In this document: positions 1-6,578 of the stretch, one piece after another
Position numbering within the stretch: the stretch's first letter is position 1
How the letters are laid out: every line of letters begins with the position of its first letter
Origin: an uncultured Angelakisella sp.
Lineage (GTDB): Bacteria; Bacillota; Clostridia; Oscillospirales; Ruminococcaceae
DNA: 12,802 nt
Assembly (NCBI GenBank): GCA_910585525.1
Contig: CAJUFR010000061.1
Coordinates: forward strand, 1-12,802
Reading direction: 5' to 3'
Notes under the pieces: generated by a model
What the model saw: the letters and a program-made list of their open reading frames with translations, nothing else
What the model was told of the DNA's origin: nothing
The model's database searches: none
Translations under genes and position numbers: made by a program

Positions 1-2
1 AG

Positions 3-342
3 CCGTTCCGAAAGGGGCGGCTGTTTTCCTGTGTCTCAAAAGGAGGAGATGCTTTCATTCCCTCTTCGCTGTCCTACGGATACAAAATGGAGAACGGCAA
101 AATTGCCATCGACCCACCGGCGGCCAAAATTGTTCAGAGGATATTCGTGGATTATCTGGCAGGCTCCAGTATGGAGGAGATCGCGGCTAAACTGAAGCAT
201 CTCCAGCCAGAATATCCTGAATTGGGCAATGGAAAAACTGGACGCCGCTCTACTGAAAAGTACAGTATCCCACATCCAACTGGCCTATGGTGGGATCGCC
301 AGCCTGCGGCTGAAAAACGGACAGCACATAGAAAGGAGATAG
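3..342 (+). pseudogene. Broken large serine recombinase, 3' part only
   Basis: This is the decayed end of a site-specific serine recombinase of the type carried by Firmicute conjugative and transposable elements. The frame is open from the window edge. It encodes a typical recombinase-domain segment: SYGYK at 72-86, then KIVQRIFVDYLAGSSMEEIA at about 126-185. After about 195 this frame turns into nonsense. A different frame, open from 196 and one base out of phase, gives a recombinase-like tail (MEKLDAALL near 229, then SLRLKNGQ and a TAG at 340-342). The middle of the protein, with its zinc-ribbon and coiled-coil region, is missing. An internal deletion with a frame change is therefore likely. 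The gene's own start and catalytic domain lie outside the window or are lost. Base composition looks less GC-rich than the genes to the right, which fits imported DNA. Confidence 0.7.
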
Positions 343-345
343 GCT

Positions 346-585
346 ATGATCGGGACTAATGTTATCGTCATCCCTGCAAAATCCCAAATGAGCCAGCAGG
401 TCAAGCGGCAGCTTCGGGTGGCCGCCTACTGCCGGGTCTCTACCGACGACGAGGAGCAACTCACCAGCTACGAAGCCCAGCGGACCTTCTACACAAACAG
501 AGGGGCCGAAGGGCCCCTCTGTTCACACTTTTCCCCCGCTTGGGTAAAAGCAGCTGCCACTGGCCCTTGTTCCCCTACAAGGTAA
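346..585 (+). pseudogene. Serine recombinase, N-terminal stub
   Basis: This is the start of a second serine recombinase, directly behind the first with only 3 bases between (stop at 340-342, ATG at 346). Its ribosome binding site, AAAGGAG at 332-338, lies inside the end of the preceding frame. Tandem recombinase genes of this kind are common on Firmicute integrative elements. Residues 23-46 (LRVAAYCRVSTDD, then TSYEAQ) are the classic beginning of the resolvase fold; the serine in the CRVS motif is the catalytic nucleophile. Similarity ends at about base 494. The frame then runs through the stem-loop at 496-523 and stops at 585 with no recognisable protein sequence. A full enzyme would be around 500 residues and this one has about 50 genuine residues, so it cannot be active. 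The breakpoint may mark a deletion edge or the end of the element. Confidence 0.75.
496..523 (-). terminator. Strong stem-loop downstream of the efflux gene
   Basis: A perfect 12-bp stem (arms 496-507 and 512-523, GC-rich core GAGGGGCC) closes a GAAG tetraloop. It lies about 50 bases beyond the stop of the minus-strand MFS gene and is probably its terminator. The tract after the stem on the minus strand (TGTGTAG) is not a clean T-run. On the plus strand CACACTTTT follows, so it may act in both directions. Confidence 0.6.
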
Positions 586-1806
586 GCCCTCTCAGCACCC
601 GCCTTGACCATACCCCTACCGCCATGATCACCACCCCGGTGGGGATCAGCACCAGCCAGGGCCGCCCGGCGGCCTGGTCAAAGAGGATGCCGTACACCAG
701 CTGCCCCGCCGGTTGGGCGCAAAGGCCCAGGGTGGCGGCGCAGGCCATCACCTTGCCGGTCATATGGGCCGGGGTGCGCTGCTGCACCGCCGAGACCGCC
801 AGGATGGAGTAGACGCTCACCGCCGCCTGCACCCCGCAGAAGCAGGCCGCTATCACGGCGAAGCTGGTGACATTTCCCGCCGGCAGCATCAGCACCACCC
901 CCGCCGGGATCAGGAACGCCCCCATGGATGCCAGCACCCAGGAGAGGCGGCGGAAGGCCGTCCTGCCGGTGAACAGCCCGGCGGCGACGCTGCCCAGGAT
1001 GGCCGCCACCGCCAGGGCGCTCTCCGCCCCGCCGTACCAGACGGCGTCCAGCCCCAGCACCGTTCGCACCAGGTAGGGCATCCCCACCACCGCCACCCCC
1101 ATAACAAAGAAGCTGGAGAGAGCCGCCAACAGCAGCAGCCTCAAAATATCCGGCTGCTCCCGGACCAGGAACCGAAGGCTCTCCCCCAGGTCGCCAATGA
1201 TGACCGCCACCGCCCCCTGTCTGGGGGGCGCTTTTTGCGGCTCCAGCCGGATGAAGCACTCCAGCAGCGCCGTCACCCAGAAGCACCCCACGCTGGCGTA
1301 CATCACCGGTCCCAGGCCCAGGGCAGCGTAGAGGGCGCCTCCCAGCATCGGGGCCACCAGGGCCGAGACCGAGGCGATCTGGTTCACCACGGCGTTGCCC
1401 CGGATGATATCATCCCCCGCCAGCATGGCCGGGATGCAAGCCTGGACGGTGGGGGTCTCAAAGGCCCCCAGCACCGACAGGGCGATGAGCAGCCCGGTGG
1501 CCACCGCGATCCCCCCGCCACCGGCAGCAGCAGGGCGGCGGCAAGGACAAAGGCCCCGGTGAGGGCGTCCAGCAGCACCATCAGCCGCCGCCGGTCCACC
1601 CGGTCGGCCAGCACGCCCCCCAGGGGGGAGAGGATGATGGTGGGCAGGGCGGCGGCAGAGAGGATACCGGCGAACACCGCCGCCGAGCCGGTGACCTCCA
1701 GCAGGTACATGGAGAGGGCCAGCCGCAGGATGAGGTTGCCAAAGAGGGAACTGGCCTGTCCCAGTACCAGCAGGATAAAATTCCGGGTCCACAGCGTCCG
1801 TTTCAT
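575..1806 (-). pseudogene. MFS drug-efflux-like transporter, frameshifted
   Basis: This is a twelve-helix major facilitator superfamily pump of the MFS_3/macrolide-efflux-like group, expected in the cell membrane as a proton-driven exporter. The start (MKRTLWTRNF) is at 1806. Residues up to about 98 carry the first helices and the MFS loop signature GGVLADRVDRRR. The frame then breaks at a run of six G on the coding strand (1511-1516). One added base would join VAGG to IAVATGLLIALSVLGAF and give a normal protein of about 410 residues ending at 575. As read, translation from 1806 leaves the true sequence after about 98 residues. The two halves are otherwise intact, with helix after helix and no stop, so the lesion is recent, a sequencing slip, or a switchable tract. 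The gene overlaps the upstream TetR stop by ATGA, so it is translationally coupled and probably controlled by that regulator. The substrate is unknown. Confidence 0.8.
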
Positions 1807-2462
1807 CGGCTCTCCTCCTCCCGTCCCGCCAGGTCCCGGATGATATCCTGGGTCTGGGCCAGCTGTTCCCCCTCCAGCAGCGGCAGCCCCGCCGCCGCCA
1901 GCACTGTCTGGACGAACCGGCACCGGTGCAGCAGTTCCTCCGGGGTGCCGGGGAACACCGACGGCGTCAGCCAGAAGTCGATCAGGGGCAGCAGCTGGGA
2001 CAGTTCCTTGGCGTACTCGGTGGGGATGGAGCCGTCCCGCTGCCCCTCCTCCAGCAGCCGGAGCCACAGGGGGGAGAGGACACGCAGGTTCCCTTCCACC
2101 GCCGCCGCCAGAATACAGGGGTCCCGGAGCATCGACGCCGCCTGGAGGCGGAGCTCCAGCTGGTCCGGGTCGGCCCTGTCCTCCGCCACCACCGCCCGCA
2201 GCTTCTCCAGGGCGGTGAGGTCATCCCGGCCCTGCACCTTTTCAAAGGGGTCCTTCTCCAAAAACAGCTGCTGGCAAAGGGTCTCCATCACCTCCTCCTT
2301 GGACCGGAAGAAGTGGTAGAACAGCCCCTTGGCCCCTCCGGCGGCCTCCATGATATCCGCCACCGAGGTGTCCTGGAACCCTTTGGACAAAAACAGCCCC
2401 TTGGCCGCCTGGATGATGGCCCCCCGCCAAGCCTCCGGCGGTCTCTTTGCCGGTCGCGCCAT
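1803..2462 (-). CDS. TetR/AcrR-family transcriptional repressor
   Basis: This 219-residue regulator is the usual length for the family. Residues about 12-57 form the conserved DNA-binding domain, including the characteristic GLFLSKGFQDTSVADI and GGAKGLFYHFFRSKEEVM segments. The remaining helical part is the ligand-binding and dimerisation domain, which is not conserved enough to suggest a ligand. The start at 2462 (MARPAKRPP) is chosen because GGAGGAA sits 6 bases upstream and the HTH begins normally there. The frame is open further upstream but crosses the operator-like palindromes, so it is not coding. The stop overlaps the MFS start by four bases. A local repressor of its own two-gene operon, released by a drug-like ligand, is the standard arrangement and the likely one here. 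Confidence 0.9.
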   Translation of the reverse strand: MARPAKRPPEAWRGAIIQAAKGLFLSKGFQDTSVADIMEAAGGAKGLFYHFFRSKEEVMETLCQQLFLEKDPFEKVQGRDDLTALEKLRAVVAEDRADPDQLELRLQAASMLRDPCILAAAVEGNLRVLSPLWLRLLEEGQRDGSIPTEYAKELSQLLPLIDFWLTPSVFPGTPEELLHRCRFVQTVLAAAGLPLLEGEQLAQTQDIIRDLAGREEESR

Positions 2463-2480
2463 GATGATTCCTCCTGTCCC

Positions 2481-2502
2481 GGTCATTAATGACCGTTGGT
2501 CA
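2481..2502. promoter_or_regulatory. Overlapping palindromes, likely TetR operator
   Basis: Two palindromes share a half-site: GGTCATTAATGACC (2481-2494, perfect) and TGACCGTTGGTCA (2490-2502, perfect arms around GTT). Together they give three GGTCA/TGACC half-sites just upstream of the TetR gene and its ribosome binding site. Position and symmetry suit an autoregulatory TetR operator. The promoter core was not identified with confidence; minus-strand TTGATA/TAATGA-like hexamers overlap the site but have a short 15-bp spacer. Confidence 0.6.
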
Positions 2503-2583
2503 ATATCAATATGATACCAGGGCCGGGCGCCGTTGTCAAGGGGGAGGCAGGAGACCAGGACCGTCGGGCCCGCCGCAGGCATG

Positions 2584-2616
2584 ACAAAAAGGGAGCCCTT
2601 TGGCTCCCTTTTTTGT
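2584..2616 (-). terminator. Rho-independent terminator of ridA
   Basis: The stem pairs AAAAAGGGAGCC (2586-2597) with GGCTCCCTTTTT (2602-2613) around a four-base loop. Read on the minus strand, it begins about 25 bases after the ridA stop and ends in a T-run. The A/T symmetry means it could also stop transcription on the plus strand. Confidence 0.85.
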
Positions 2617-2641
2617 TTGGTATGATCTTCCTGTGCGATCC

Positions 2642-3016
2642 TTACTTCACCGCCACAGCCTCGATCTCCACCAGGGCATCCTTGGGGAGGCGGGCCACCT
2701 GGTAGCAGGCCCGGGCGGGGTAATCGCCGGTGAAGAAGCTGCCGTAGACCTCGTTCACCTCGCCGAAGCCGGCCAGGTCGGCCAGCAGGATGGTGGTCTT
2801 GACGATGTCCTTCATCTCCATCCCGGCTTCCGCCAGAATGGCCTGGATGTTCTTCATCGACTGGGTGGCCTGGGCGGCGATGCCCTCCGGCATGGCGCCG
2901 GTGGCGGGGTCGATGGGCAGCTGGCCGGAGACATAGACGGTGTTCCCCGCCTGGATGGCCTGGGAGTAGGGGCCGATGGCCGCCGGGGCGTTCTGGCTGT
3001 GGATGACGTTCTTCAT
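2642..3016 (-). CDS. ridA: RidA family reactive enamine/imine deaminase
   Basis: This 124-residue cytosolic protein is full length for the RidA (YjgF/UK114) family. These trimeric enzymes hydrolyse reactive enamines and imines such as 2-aminoacrylate, made by pyridoxal-phosphate enzymes, to keto acids and ammonia. The family core is easily read: IGPYSQAI (14-21), YVSGQLPID (28-36), NIQAIL (56-61), ARACYQVARLPKD (101-113) and VEIEAVA (116-122). Arg102 and Glu117 fall where the substrate-binding Arg105 and Glu120 of the E. coli protein do, so activity is expected. The start at 3016 has GGAGAA about 6 bases upstream. It is a single-gene transcript with promoter 3077-3105 and terminator 2584-2616, divergent from the importer operon at 3191. 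Nothing here says which amino-acid pathway it protects. Confidence 0.95.
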   Translation of the reverse strand: MKNVIHSQNAPAAIGPYSQAIQAGNTVYVSGQLPIDPATGAMPEGIAAQATQSMKNIQAILAEAGMEMKDIVKTTILLADLAGFGEVNEVYGSFFTGDYPARACYQVARLPKDALVEIEAVAVK

Positions 3017-3045
3017 GTTCGGTTCTCCTTTTCCTTTTTGGTGAC

Positions 3046-3066
3046 GAGCCCCGTCAACGGGGTCTC
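3046..3066 (-). promoter_or_regulatory. Stem-loop in ridA leader
   Basis: CCCCG (3049-3053) and CGGGG (3058-3062) close a four-base loop, with GAG/CTC extending the stem across a one-base bulge. In the ridA mRNA this lies between the promoter and the ribosome binding site. No T-run follows, so it is more likely an mRNA-stability element than an attenuator. A similar CCCCG...CGGGG loop sits in the leader at 11648-11662. Confidence 0.4.
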
Positions 3067-3076
3067 TTCCTTTCTT

Positions 3077-3105
3077 ATTATAAAGAAAAGGGCCGAGGTT
3101 TGCAA
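3077..3105 (-). promoter_or_regulatory. Sigma-A promoter of ridA
   Basis: On the minus strand, TTGCAA (3105-3100) and a perfect TATAAT (3082-3077) are separated by 17 bp. The start of transcription would be near 3070, leaving a leader of about 55 bases. This is one of the best promoter matches in the window. Confidence 0.8.
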
Positions 3106-3107
3106 CC

Positions 3108-3118
3108 GGGAACTTCCC
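3108..3118. promoter_or_regulatory. Palindrome between two divergent promoters
   Basis: GGGAACTTCCC is an 11-base perfect palindrome about a central C. It sits between the -35 boxes of the ridA promoter (3100-3105) and the importer promoter (3127-3132). A protein bound here could control both, but no regulator gene is adjacent. Chance is possible in GC-rich DNA. Confidence 0.35.
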
Positions 3119-3126
3119 CGGGGGAC

Positions 3127-3155
3127 TTTACTTTTTCGGGGATTTTGTCTATCAT
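3127..3155 (+). promoter_or_regulatory. Promoter of the FecCD-type importer operon
   Basis: TTTACT (3127-3132) and TATCAT (3150-3155) are spaced by 17 bp, and AAAGGAG at 3178-3184 precedes the ATG at 3191. The predicted leader is only about 30 bases, too short to hold a cobalamin or purine riboswitch. Regulation would have to be by a DNA-binding protein. Confidence 0.7.
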
Positions 3156-3190
3156 AGTAGGGTCGATCAATCCAAATAAAGGAGTATCTT

Positions 3191-4177
3191 ATGATCCGTC
3201 GCCTTACCGCCGCCCTGCTGGCGGCTGCCCTGTGTCTCCTTGCCGGGTGCTCCGGCCCGGCCCCTTCCTCCCCGGCCCCGGCCGCCCCCTCTGATCCCGC
3301 CCCGGAGGCCCCCGGGACAGCCTACACCTTCACCGACGCCCTGGGCAACACCGTCACGGTGGACCGGCCCCAGCGGGTGGTGAGTTTCTACGGCTCCTTT
3401 GCCGAGATGTGGATGCTGGCCGGCGGGGAACTGGCCGGCACCACCGACGACGCCATCACCGAGCGGAAACTCCCCCTGGGGGAGGATGTGGCCATCATCG
3501 GCAGCACCAGAAACCCCAACCTGGAAATGGCCCTGGGGCTGGACGCCGACTTCGCCATCCTCTCCGCCGATACCACCGACCATGTCCAGGCCGCCGAAAC
3601 GCTCCGGGCGGCGGGGGTGACCTGCGCCTTCTTCCGGGTGGACACCCTGGAGGACTATCTGGCCGCCATGGAGATCTGCACCTCCATCACCGGCCGGGCC
3701 GACCTCTACGAGCAGAACGCCCTGGCGGTGCAGCGCCAGGCCCAGGAGGTCATCCAAAGGGTCCGCCCTCTTTTGGAGAAAGAGCCGGTGACCGCCCTCC
3801 TGATCCGGGCCTACTCCACCGGGGCCAAGGCCAAGGGGATGGACAACCTGGCGGGGGTGATGCTCCACCAGCTGGGGGTCAAAAACCTGGTGGACCAGCA
3901 CCCCAGCCTGCTGGAGGAACTGAGCATGGAGGAGATCATCGCCGCCGACCCCGACTACATCTTCGTCACCATCATGGGCAGCAGCCAGCAGAAGGCGCTG
4001 GACGCCCTGGCGGAGGGCATCCAGAAAAATCCCGCCTGGAGCAGCCTTTCCGCCGTCCAGAACGGCCGGTATGTCATCCTGCCCGGCGACCTGTTCCACT
4101 ACAAGCCCAATGCCAGATGGGGGGAAAGCTATGCCTACCTTGCCGACATCCTCTGCCCCGGGGCGCTGGAGGGATAG
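3191..4177 (+). CDS. Iron-siderophore/haem/cobalamin-type ABC binding lipoprotein
   Basis: This is the substrate-capture protein of a class II ABC importer, anchored to the outer face of the membrane. It has 328 residues. Residues 1-19 are a signal peptide and LAGC (17-20) is a lipobox, so Cys20 should be lipidated. A Pro/Ser/Ala-rich linker runs to about residue 42. The Peripla_BP_2 (BtuF/FepB/FecB) fold follows, starting with the family opening FTDALGNTVTVDRPQRVVS, and including the second-lobe segments LVDQHPSLLEELSMEEIIA and DPDYIFVTIMG near residues 234-268. The promoter is at 3127-3155 and AAAGGAG lies 6 bases before the ATG. Permease and ATPase genes follow directly. Sequence alone cannot separate siderophore, haem, cobalamin or molybdate as the ligand, because all use this fold. 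Confidence 0.9.
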   Translation: MIRRLTAALLAAALCLLAGCSGPAPSSPAPAAPSDPAPEAPGTAYTFTDALGNTVTVDRPQRVVSFYGSFAEMWMLAGGELAGTTDDAITERKLPLGEDVAIIGSTRNPNLEMALGLDADFAILSADTTDHVQAAETLRAAGVTCAFFRVDTLEDYLAAMEICTSITGRADLYEQNALAVQRQAQEVIQRVRPLLEKEPVTALLIRAYSTGAKAKGMDNLAGVMLHQLGVKNLVDQHPSLLEELSMEEIIAADPDYIFVTIMGSSQQKALDALAEGIQKNPAWSSLSAVQNGRYVILPGDLFHYKPNARWGESYAYLADILCPGALEG

Positions 4178-5156
4178 ACCCCTCCCGCTCCTCTGCCTGG
4201 GGCTGCTGACGCTGCTGCTCCTTGTCCTGGCGGCGGTCTGCCTTGGCTCGGTGCCGGTGCCCCTCCGGGACGTGGTGGCGGCGGTGACCGGGGGGGAGGT
4301 CCCCCGGCAGTCCTACAACATCATCCATCACGTCCGGCTGCCCCGGGTGGCCGCCGCCCTGATGGCGGGGTCCGCCCTGGCGGTGAGCGGGGCGGTGCTC
4401 CAGGCGGTGCTGATGAACCCCCTGGCGGGGCCCAACATCATCGGGGTCAACGCCGGCAGCGGCCTTTTTGTCCTGGTGGCGGCGGTGCTGCTGCCGGGGC
4501 GGTGGGAGGTGATCCCCCTGGCCGCTTTCCTGGGGGCGCTGCTGGCCTGCGGCATCATCTACGGCCTGGCGGCGGCCACCGGGGCCTCCCGCATCACCAT
4601 CGTGCTGGCGGGGGTGGCGGTAAGCGGCTTCTTCGGCGCCGGTTCGGACGCCATCACCACCCTGGTCCCCGACGCCTGGACCGGGGCCAGCACCTTTTTG
4701 GTGGGGGGCTTTTCCGGCGTCACCATCCAGAACATCCGCTTCTCCCTCTGGTACATCGCCGGGGGGCTGGTGCTGGCGCTGCTCCTCTGCCACGATATGA
4801 ACATCCTGGCCCTGGGGGAGGAGACAGCCCAGAGCCTGGGGCTTTCGGTGCGGCTCTGCCGCCTGCTGTTTATCGTCACGGCGGCGGTGCTGGCCGGTGG
4901 GGCGGTGAGCATTGGGGGGCTGATGGGCTTTGTGGGCCTTATCGTCCCCCACGCCGCCCGCTTTCTGGCGGGGGAGGACAACCGGCGGCTGATCCCGGCC
5001 TCGGCGCTGCTGGGGGCCTCCTTCGTGCTGGGGTGCGACCTGCTGGCCCGGGTGCTCTTCGCCCCCTACGAGCTGCCGGTGGGTATCCTCCTCAACTTCC
5101 TGGGGGGACCATTCTTCCTGTGGCTGCTGCTGCGGCAAAGGAGGCACCGGCGATGA
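4131..5156 (+). CDS. FecCD/BtuC-type ABC importer permease
   Basis: This is the membrane channel of the importer, about 341 residues and built almost wholly of hydrophobic helices (about ten are expected for the family). Family marks are plain: LGSVPVPLRDVV after the first helix, HHVRLPRVAAALMAGSALAVSG, NPLAGPNIIGVNAGSG, GGLMGFVGLIVPHAARFL, and the C-terminal LPVGILLNFLGGPFF. The start is uncertain. The ATG at 4131 has GGGGGAAAG 2-3 bases upstream and makes the gene overlap the preceding gene by 47 bases. An ATG at 4110 is also possible. No start codon lies between the upstream stop and the first helix, so an overlap of this sort is needed. The stop overlaps the ATPase start as ATGA. Confidence 0.92.
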   Translation: MPTLPTSSAPGRWRDRPLPLLCLGLLTLLLLVLAAVCLGSVPVPLRDVVAAVTGGEVPRQSYNIIHHVRLPRVAAALMAGSALAVSGAVLQAVLMNPLAGPNIIGVNAGSGLFVLVAAVLLPGRWEVIPLAAFLGALLACGIIYGLAAATGASRITIVLAGVAVSGFFGAGSDAITTLVPDAWTGASTFLVGGFSGVTIQNIRFSLWYIAGGLVLALLLCHDMNILALGEETAQSLGLSVRLCRLLFIVTAAVLAGGAVSIGGLMGFVGLIVPHAARFLAGEDNRRLIPASALLGASFVLGCDLLARVLFAPYELPVGILLNFLGGPFFLWLLLRQRRHRR

Positions 5157-5944
5157 GCGGAGAGGCGATGTTATCCATCCGGGGCCTCTGGGGGGGGTAT
5201 CATAAGGCGGCCCCGGTGATCCGGGACCTGACCATGGACCTGCCCCGGGGACAGGTCACCGCCCTGCTGGGGCCCAACGGCTGCGGCAAATCCACCCTGC
5301 TGCGGCTCTGCGCCCGGCTGCTGGAGCCCGCCGCAGGGGAGGTCCTTCTGGACGGCCGCCCCCTGGCCGCCATCCCCCGTAAGGAACTGGCCCGGCTGGT
5401 GTCGGTGCTGCCCCAGGGGCGGCCGGTGAGCGCCATGCCGGTCTACACCCTGGTGAGCCACGGGCGGTTCCCCTACCTGGGCTACCCCCGGCGGATGGGA
5501 CGGGAGGACAGGGAGAAGGTGGAGGAGGCGCTGGCCCTCACCGATACCGCCCGGTACCGCCACCGCAGCGTGGCGGAGCTTTCCGGCGGCCAGCGGCAGA
5601 AGGTGTACTTCGCCATGGCCCTGGCCCAGGACACCCCCCTGGTGCTGCTGGACGAGCCCGCCACCTACCTGGACCTGCGGCACCAGCTGGAACTGATGGA
5701 ACTGATCCGGCTGCTCCAAAGCCGGGGCAAGACGGTGGCGGCGGTGCTCCACGACCTGCCCCAGGCCCTGGAGTGGGCCGACCGGGTGGCGGTGCTGGAG
5801 GATGGAAAGATCGCGGACCAGGGCCCCCCGGCCGAGGTCTTTGACCGGGGCACCCTGGACCGGGTGTTCGGCCTTGCCTCCCACCGGCTGACGGTGGAGG
5901 GGAAGGAGAGATACTTTTTCACCAAAGCGGGAGGTGCTGTGTAA
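5153..5944 (+). CDS. ABC importer ATPase, FecE/BtuD type
   Basis: This is the cytosolic energy-coupling subunit, 263 residues. The Walker A motif GPNGCGKST is at 40-48, the Q-loop glutamine at 88, the signature LSGGQ at 143-147, Walker B LVLLDE at 163-168, the D-loop at 173-174 and the switch histidine at His200. All are intact. The segment VSHGRFPYLG (101-110) is typical of ATPases that serve siderophore and cobalamin importers. The start ATG overlaps the permease stop (ATGA), with AAAGGAGG about 8 bases upstream. The stop TAA shares its last base with the xpt start. One permease gene implies a permease homodimer with two copies of this ATPase, as in BtuC2D2. Confidence 0.95.
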   Translation: MSGEAMLSIRGLWGGYHKAAPVIRDLTMDLPRGQVTALLGPNGCGKSTLLRLCARLLEPAAGEVLLDGRPLAAIPRKELARLVSVLPQGRPVSAMPVYTLVSHGRFPYLGYPRRMGREDREKVEEALALTDTARYRHRSVAELSGGQRQKVYFAMALAQDTPLVLLDEPATYLDLRHQLELMELIRLLQSRGKTVAAVLHDLPQALEWADRVAVLEDGKIADQGPPAEVFDRGTLDRVFGLASHRLTVEGKERYFFTKAGGAV

Positions 5945-6516
5945 TGCTGTATCTGGAGGAACGCATCCGAAAAGACGGCCAGGTCCGGGCGGGGAACATC
6001 CTGAAGGTGGACAGCTTCCTGAACCACCAGATGGACCCGGAGGTGTACCGGGAGATGGGGAAGGAGTTCTACCGTCTCTTCGGCGGGGAAGGGGTCACAA
6101 AGATCCTCACCATCGAGGCGTCGGGCATCGGCATCGCCTGCGTGGCGGCGCAGTTTTTCGGCTGCCCGGCTATCTTCGCCAAAAAGAGCCGCACCAAGAA
6201 CATCGACGGCCAGGTGCTCACCAGCCAGGTGGAAAGCTACACCCACGGGGGCAGCTACACCGTGATGGTGGCCAAGCGGTTTTTGGGGCCGGGGGACCGG
6301 GTGCTGATCCTGGATGATTTCCTGGCACGGGGCAGCGCCCTCCGGGGGCTGATCCAGATCGTGGAACAATCGGGGGCGTCGCTGGCAGGCTGCGGCGTCG
6401 CCATCGAGAAGGGGTTCCAGGAGGGCGGGGCACAGCTGCGCCGGCAGGGCATCCGGGTGGAATCCCTGGCCATCGTGGAGGAGATGGGGGAGGACGGCAT
6501 CACCTTCCGGCGGTAG
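5944..6516 (+). CDS. xpt: Xanthine phosphoribosyltransferase
   Basis: This 190-residue cytosolic salvage enzyme joins xanthine to PRPP, giving XMP for guanine nucleotide synthesis. The length matches B. subtilis Xpt (194 residues). The PRPP-binding loop DDFLARGSA is at 124-132, preceded by the hydrophobic strand RVLILDDF. The N-terminal LKVDSFLNHQMDP (20-32), the EASGIG segment (58-63) and FAKKSRTKNI (78-87) are family landmarks. The start ATG overlaps the ATPase stop by one base (TAATG), with GGGAGG upstream, so it is the last gene of the importer operon. In Bacillus, xpt heads its own operon behind a guanine riboswitch; none is present here. The link to an iron- or cobalamin-type importer is unusual. 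The enzyme assignment is secure, the operon logic is not. Confidence 0.93.
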   Translation: MLYLEERIRKDGQVRAGNILKVDSFLNHQMDPEVYREMGKEFYRLFGGEGVTKILTIEASGIGIACVAAQFFGCPAIFAKKSRTKNIDGQVLTSQVESYTHGGSYTVMVAKRFLGPGDRVLILDDFLARGSALRGLIQIVEQSGASLAGCGVAIEKGFQEGGAQLRRQGIRVESLAIVEEMGEDGITFRR

Positions 6517-6531
6517 GTTTTCTCAAAAAAC

Positions 6532-6558
6532 GCCCGCCCGCCATACCGGCGGGCGGGC
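6532..6558. terminator. Shared terminator between two convergent operons
   Basis: An 11-bp all-GC stem (GCCCGCCCGCC at 6532-6542, GGCGGGCGGGC at 6548-6558) has a five-base loop. Six A precede it on the plus strand, so on the minus strand the stem is followed by TTTTTT, a strong intrinsic terminator for the ATPase operon. On the plus strand only TTACTG follows, so it probably stops xpt transcripts less well. Confidence 0.85.
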
Positions 6559-6578
6559 TTACTGCTCAGAACAGGTCC

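Noticed and set aside
575..1792. The MFS reading frame taken as one intact 405-residue protein
   Set aside because: Its first 90 or so residues are Pro/Gly/Arg-rich nonsense. The genuine N-terminus is in the other frame starting at 1806, so the gene is frameshifted.
3156..3190. Purine or cobalamin riboswitch in the importer/xpt leader
   Set aside because: The predicted leader is about 30 bases and shows none of the conserved cores; both riboswitch classes need far more sequence.
3167..5147. Long minus-strand open frames across the binding protein and permease
   Set aside because: They mirror the third-position GC of the plus-strand genes, show no domain, and have Gln/Gly/His-rich sequence typical of antisense shadows.
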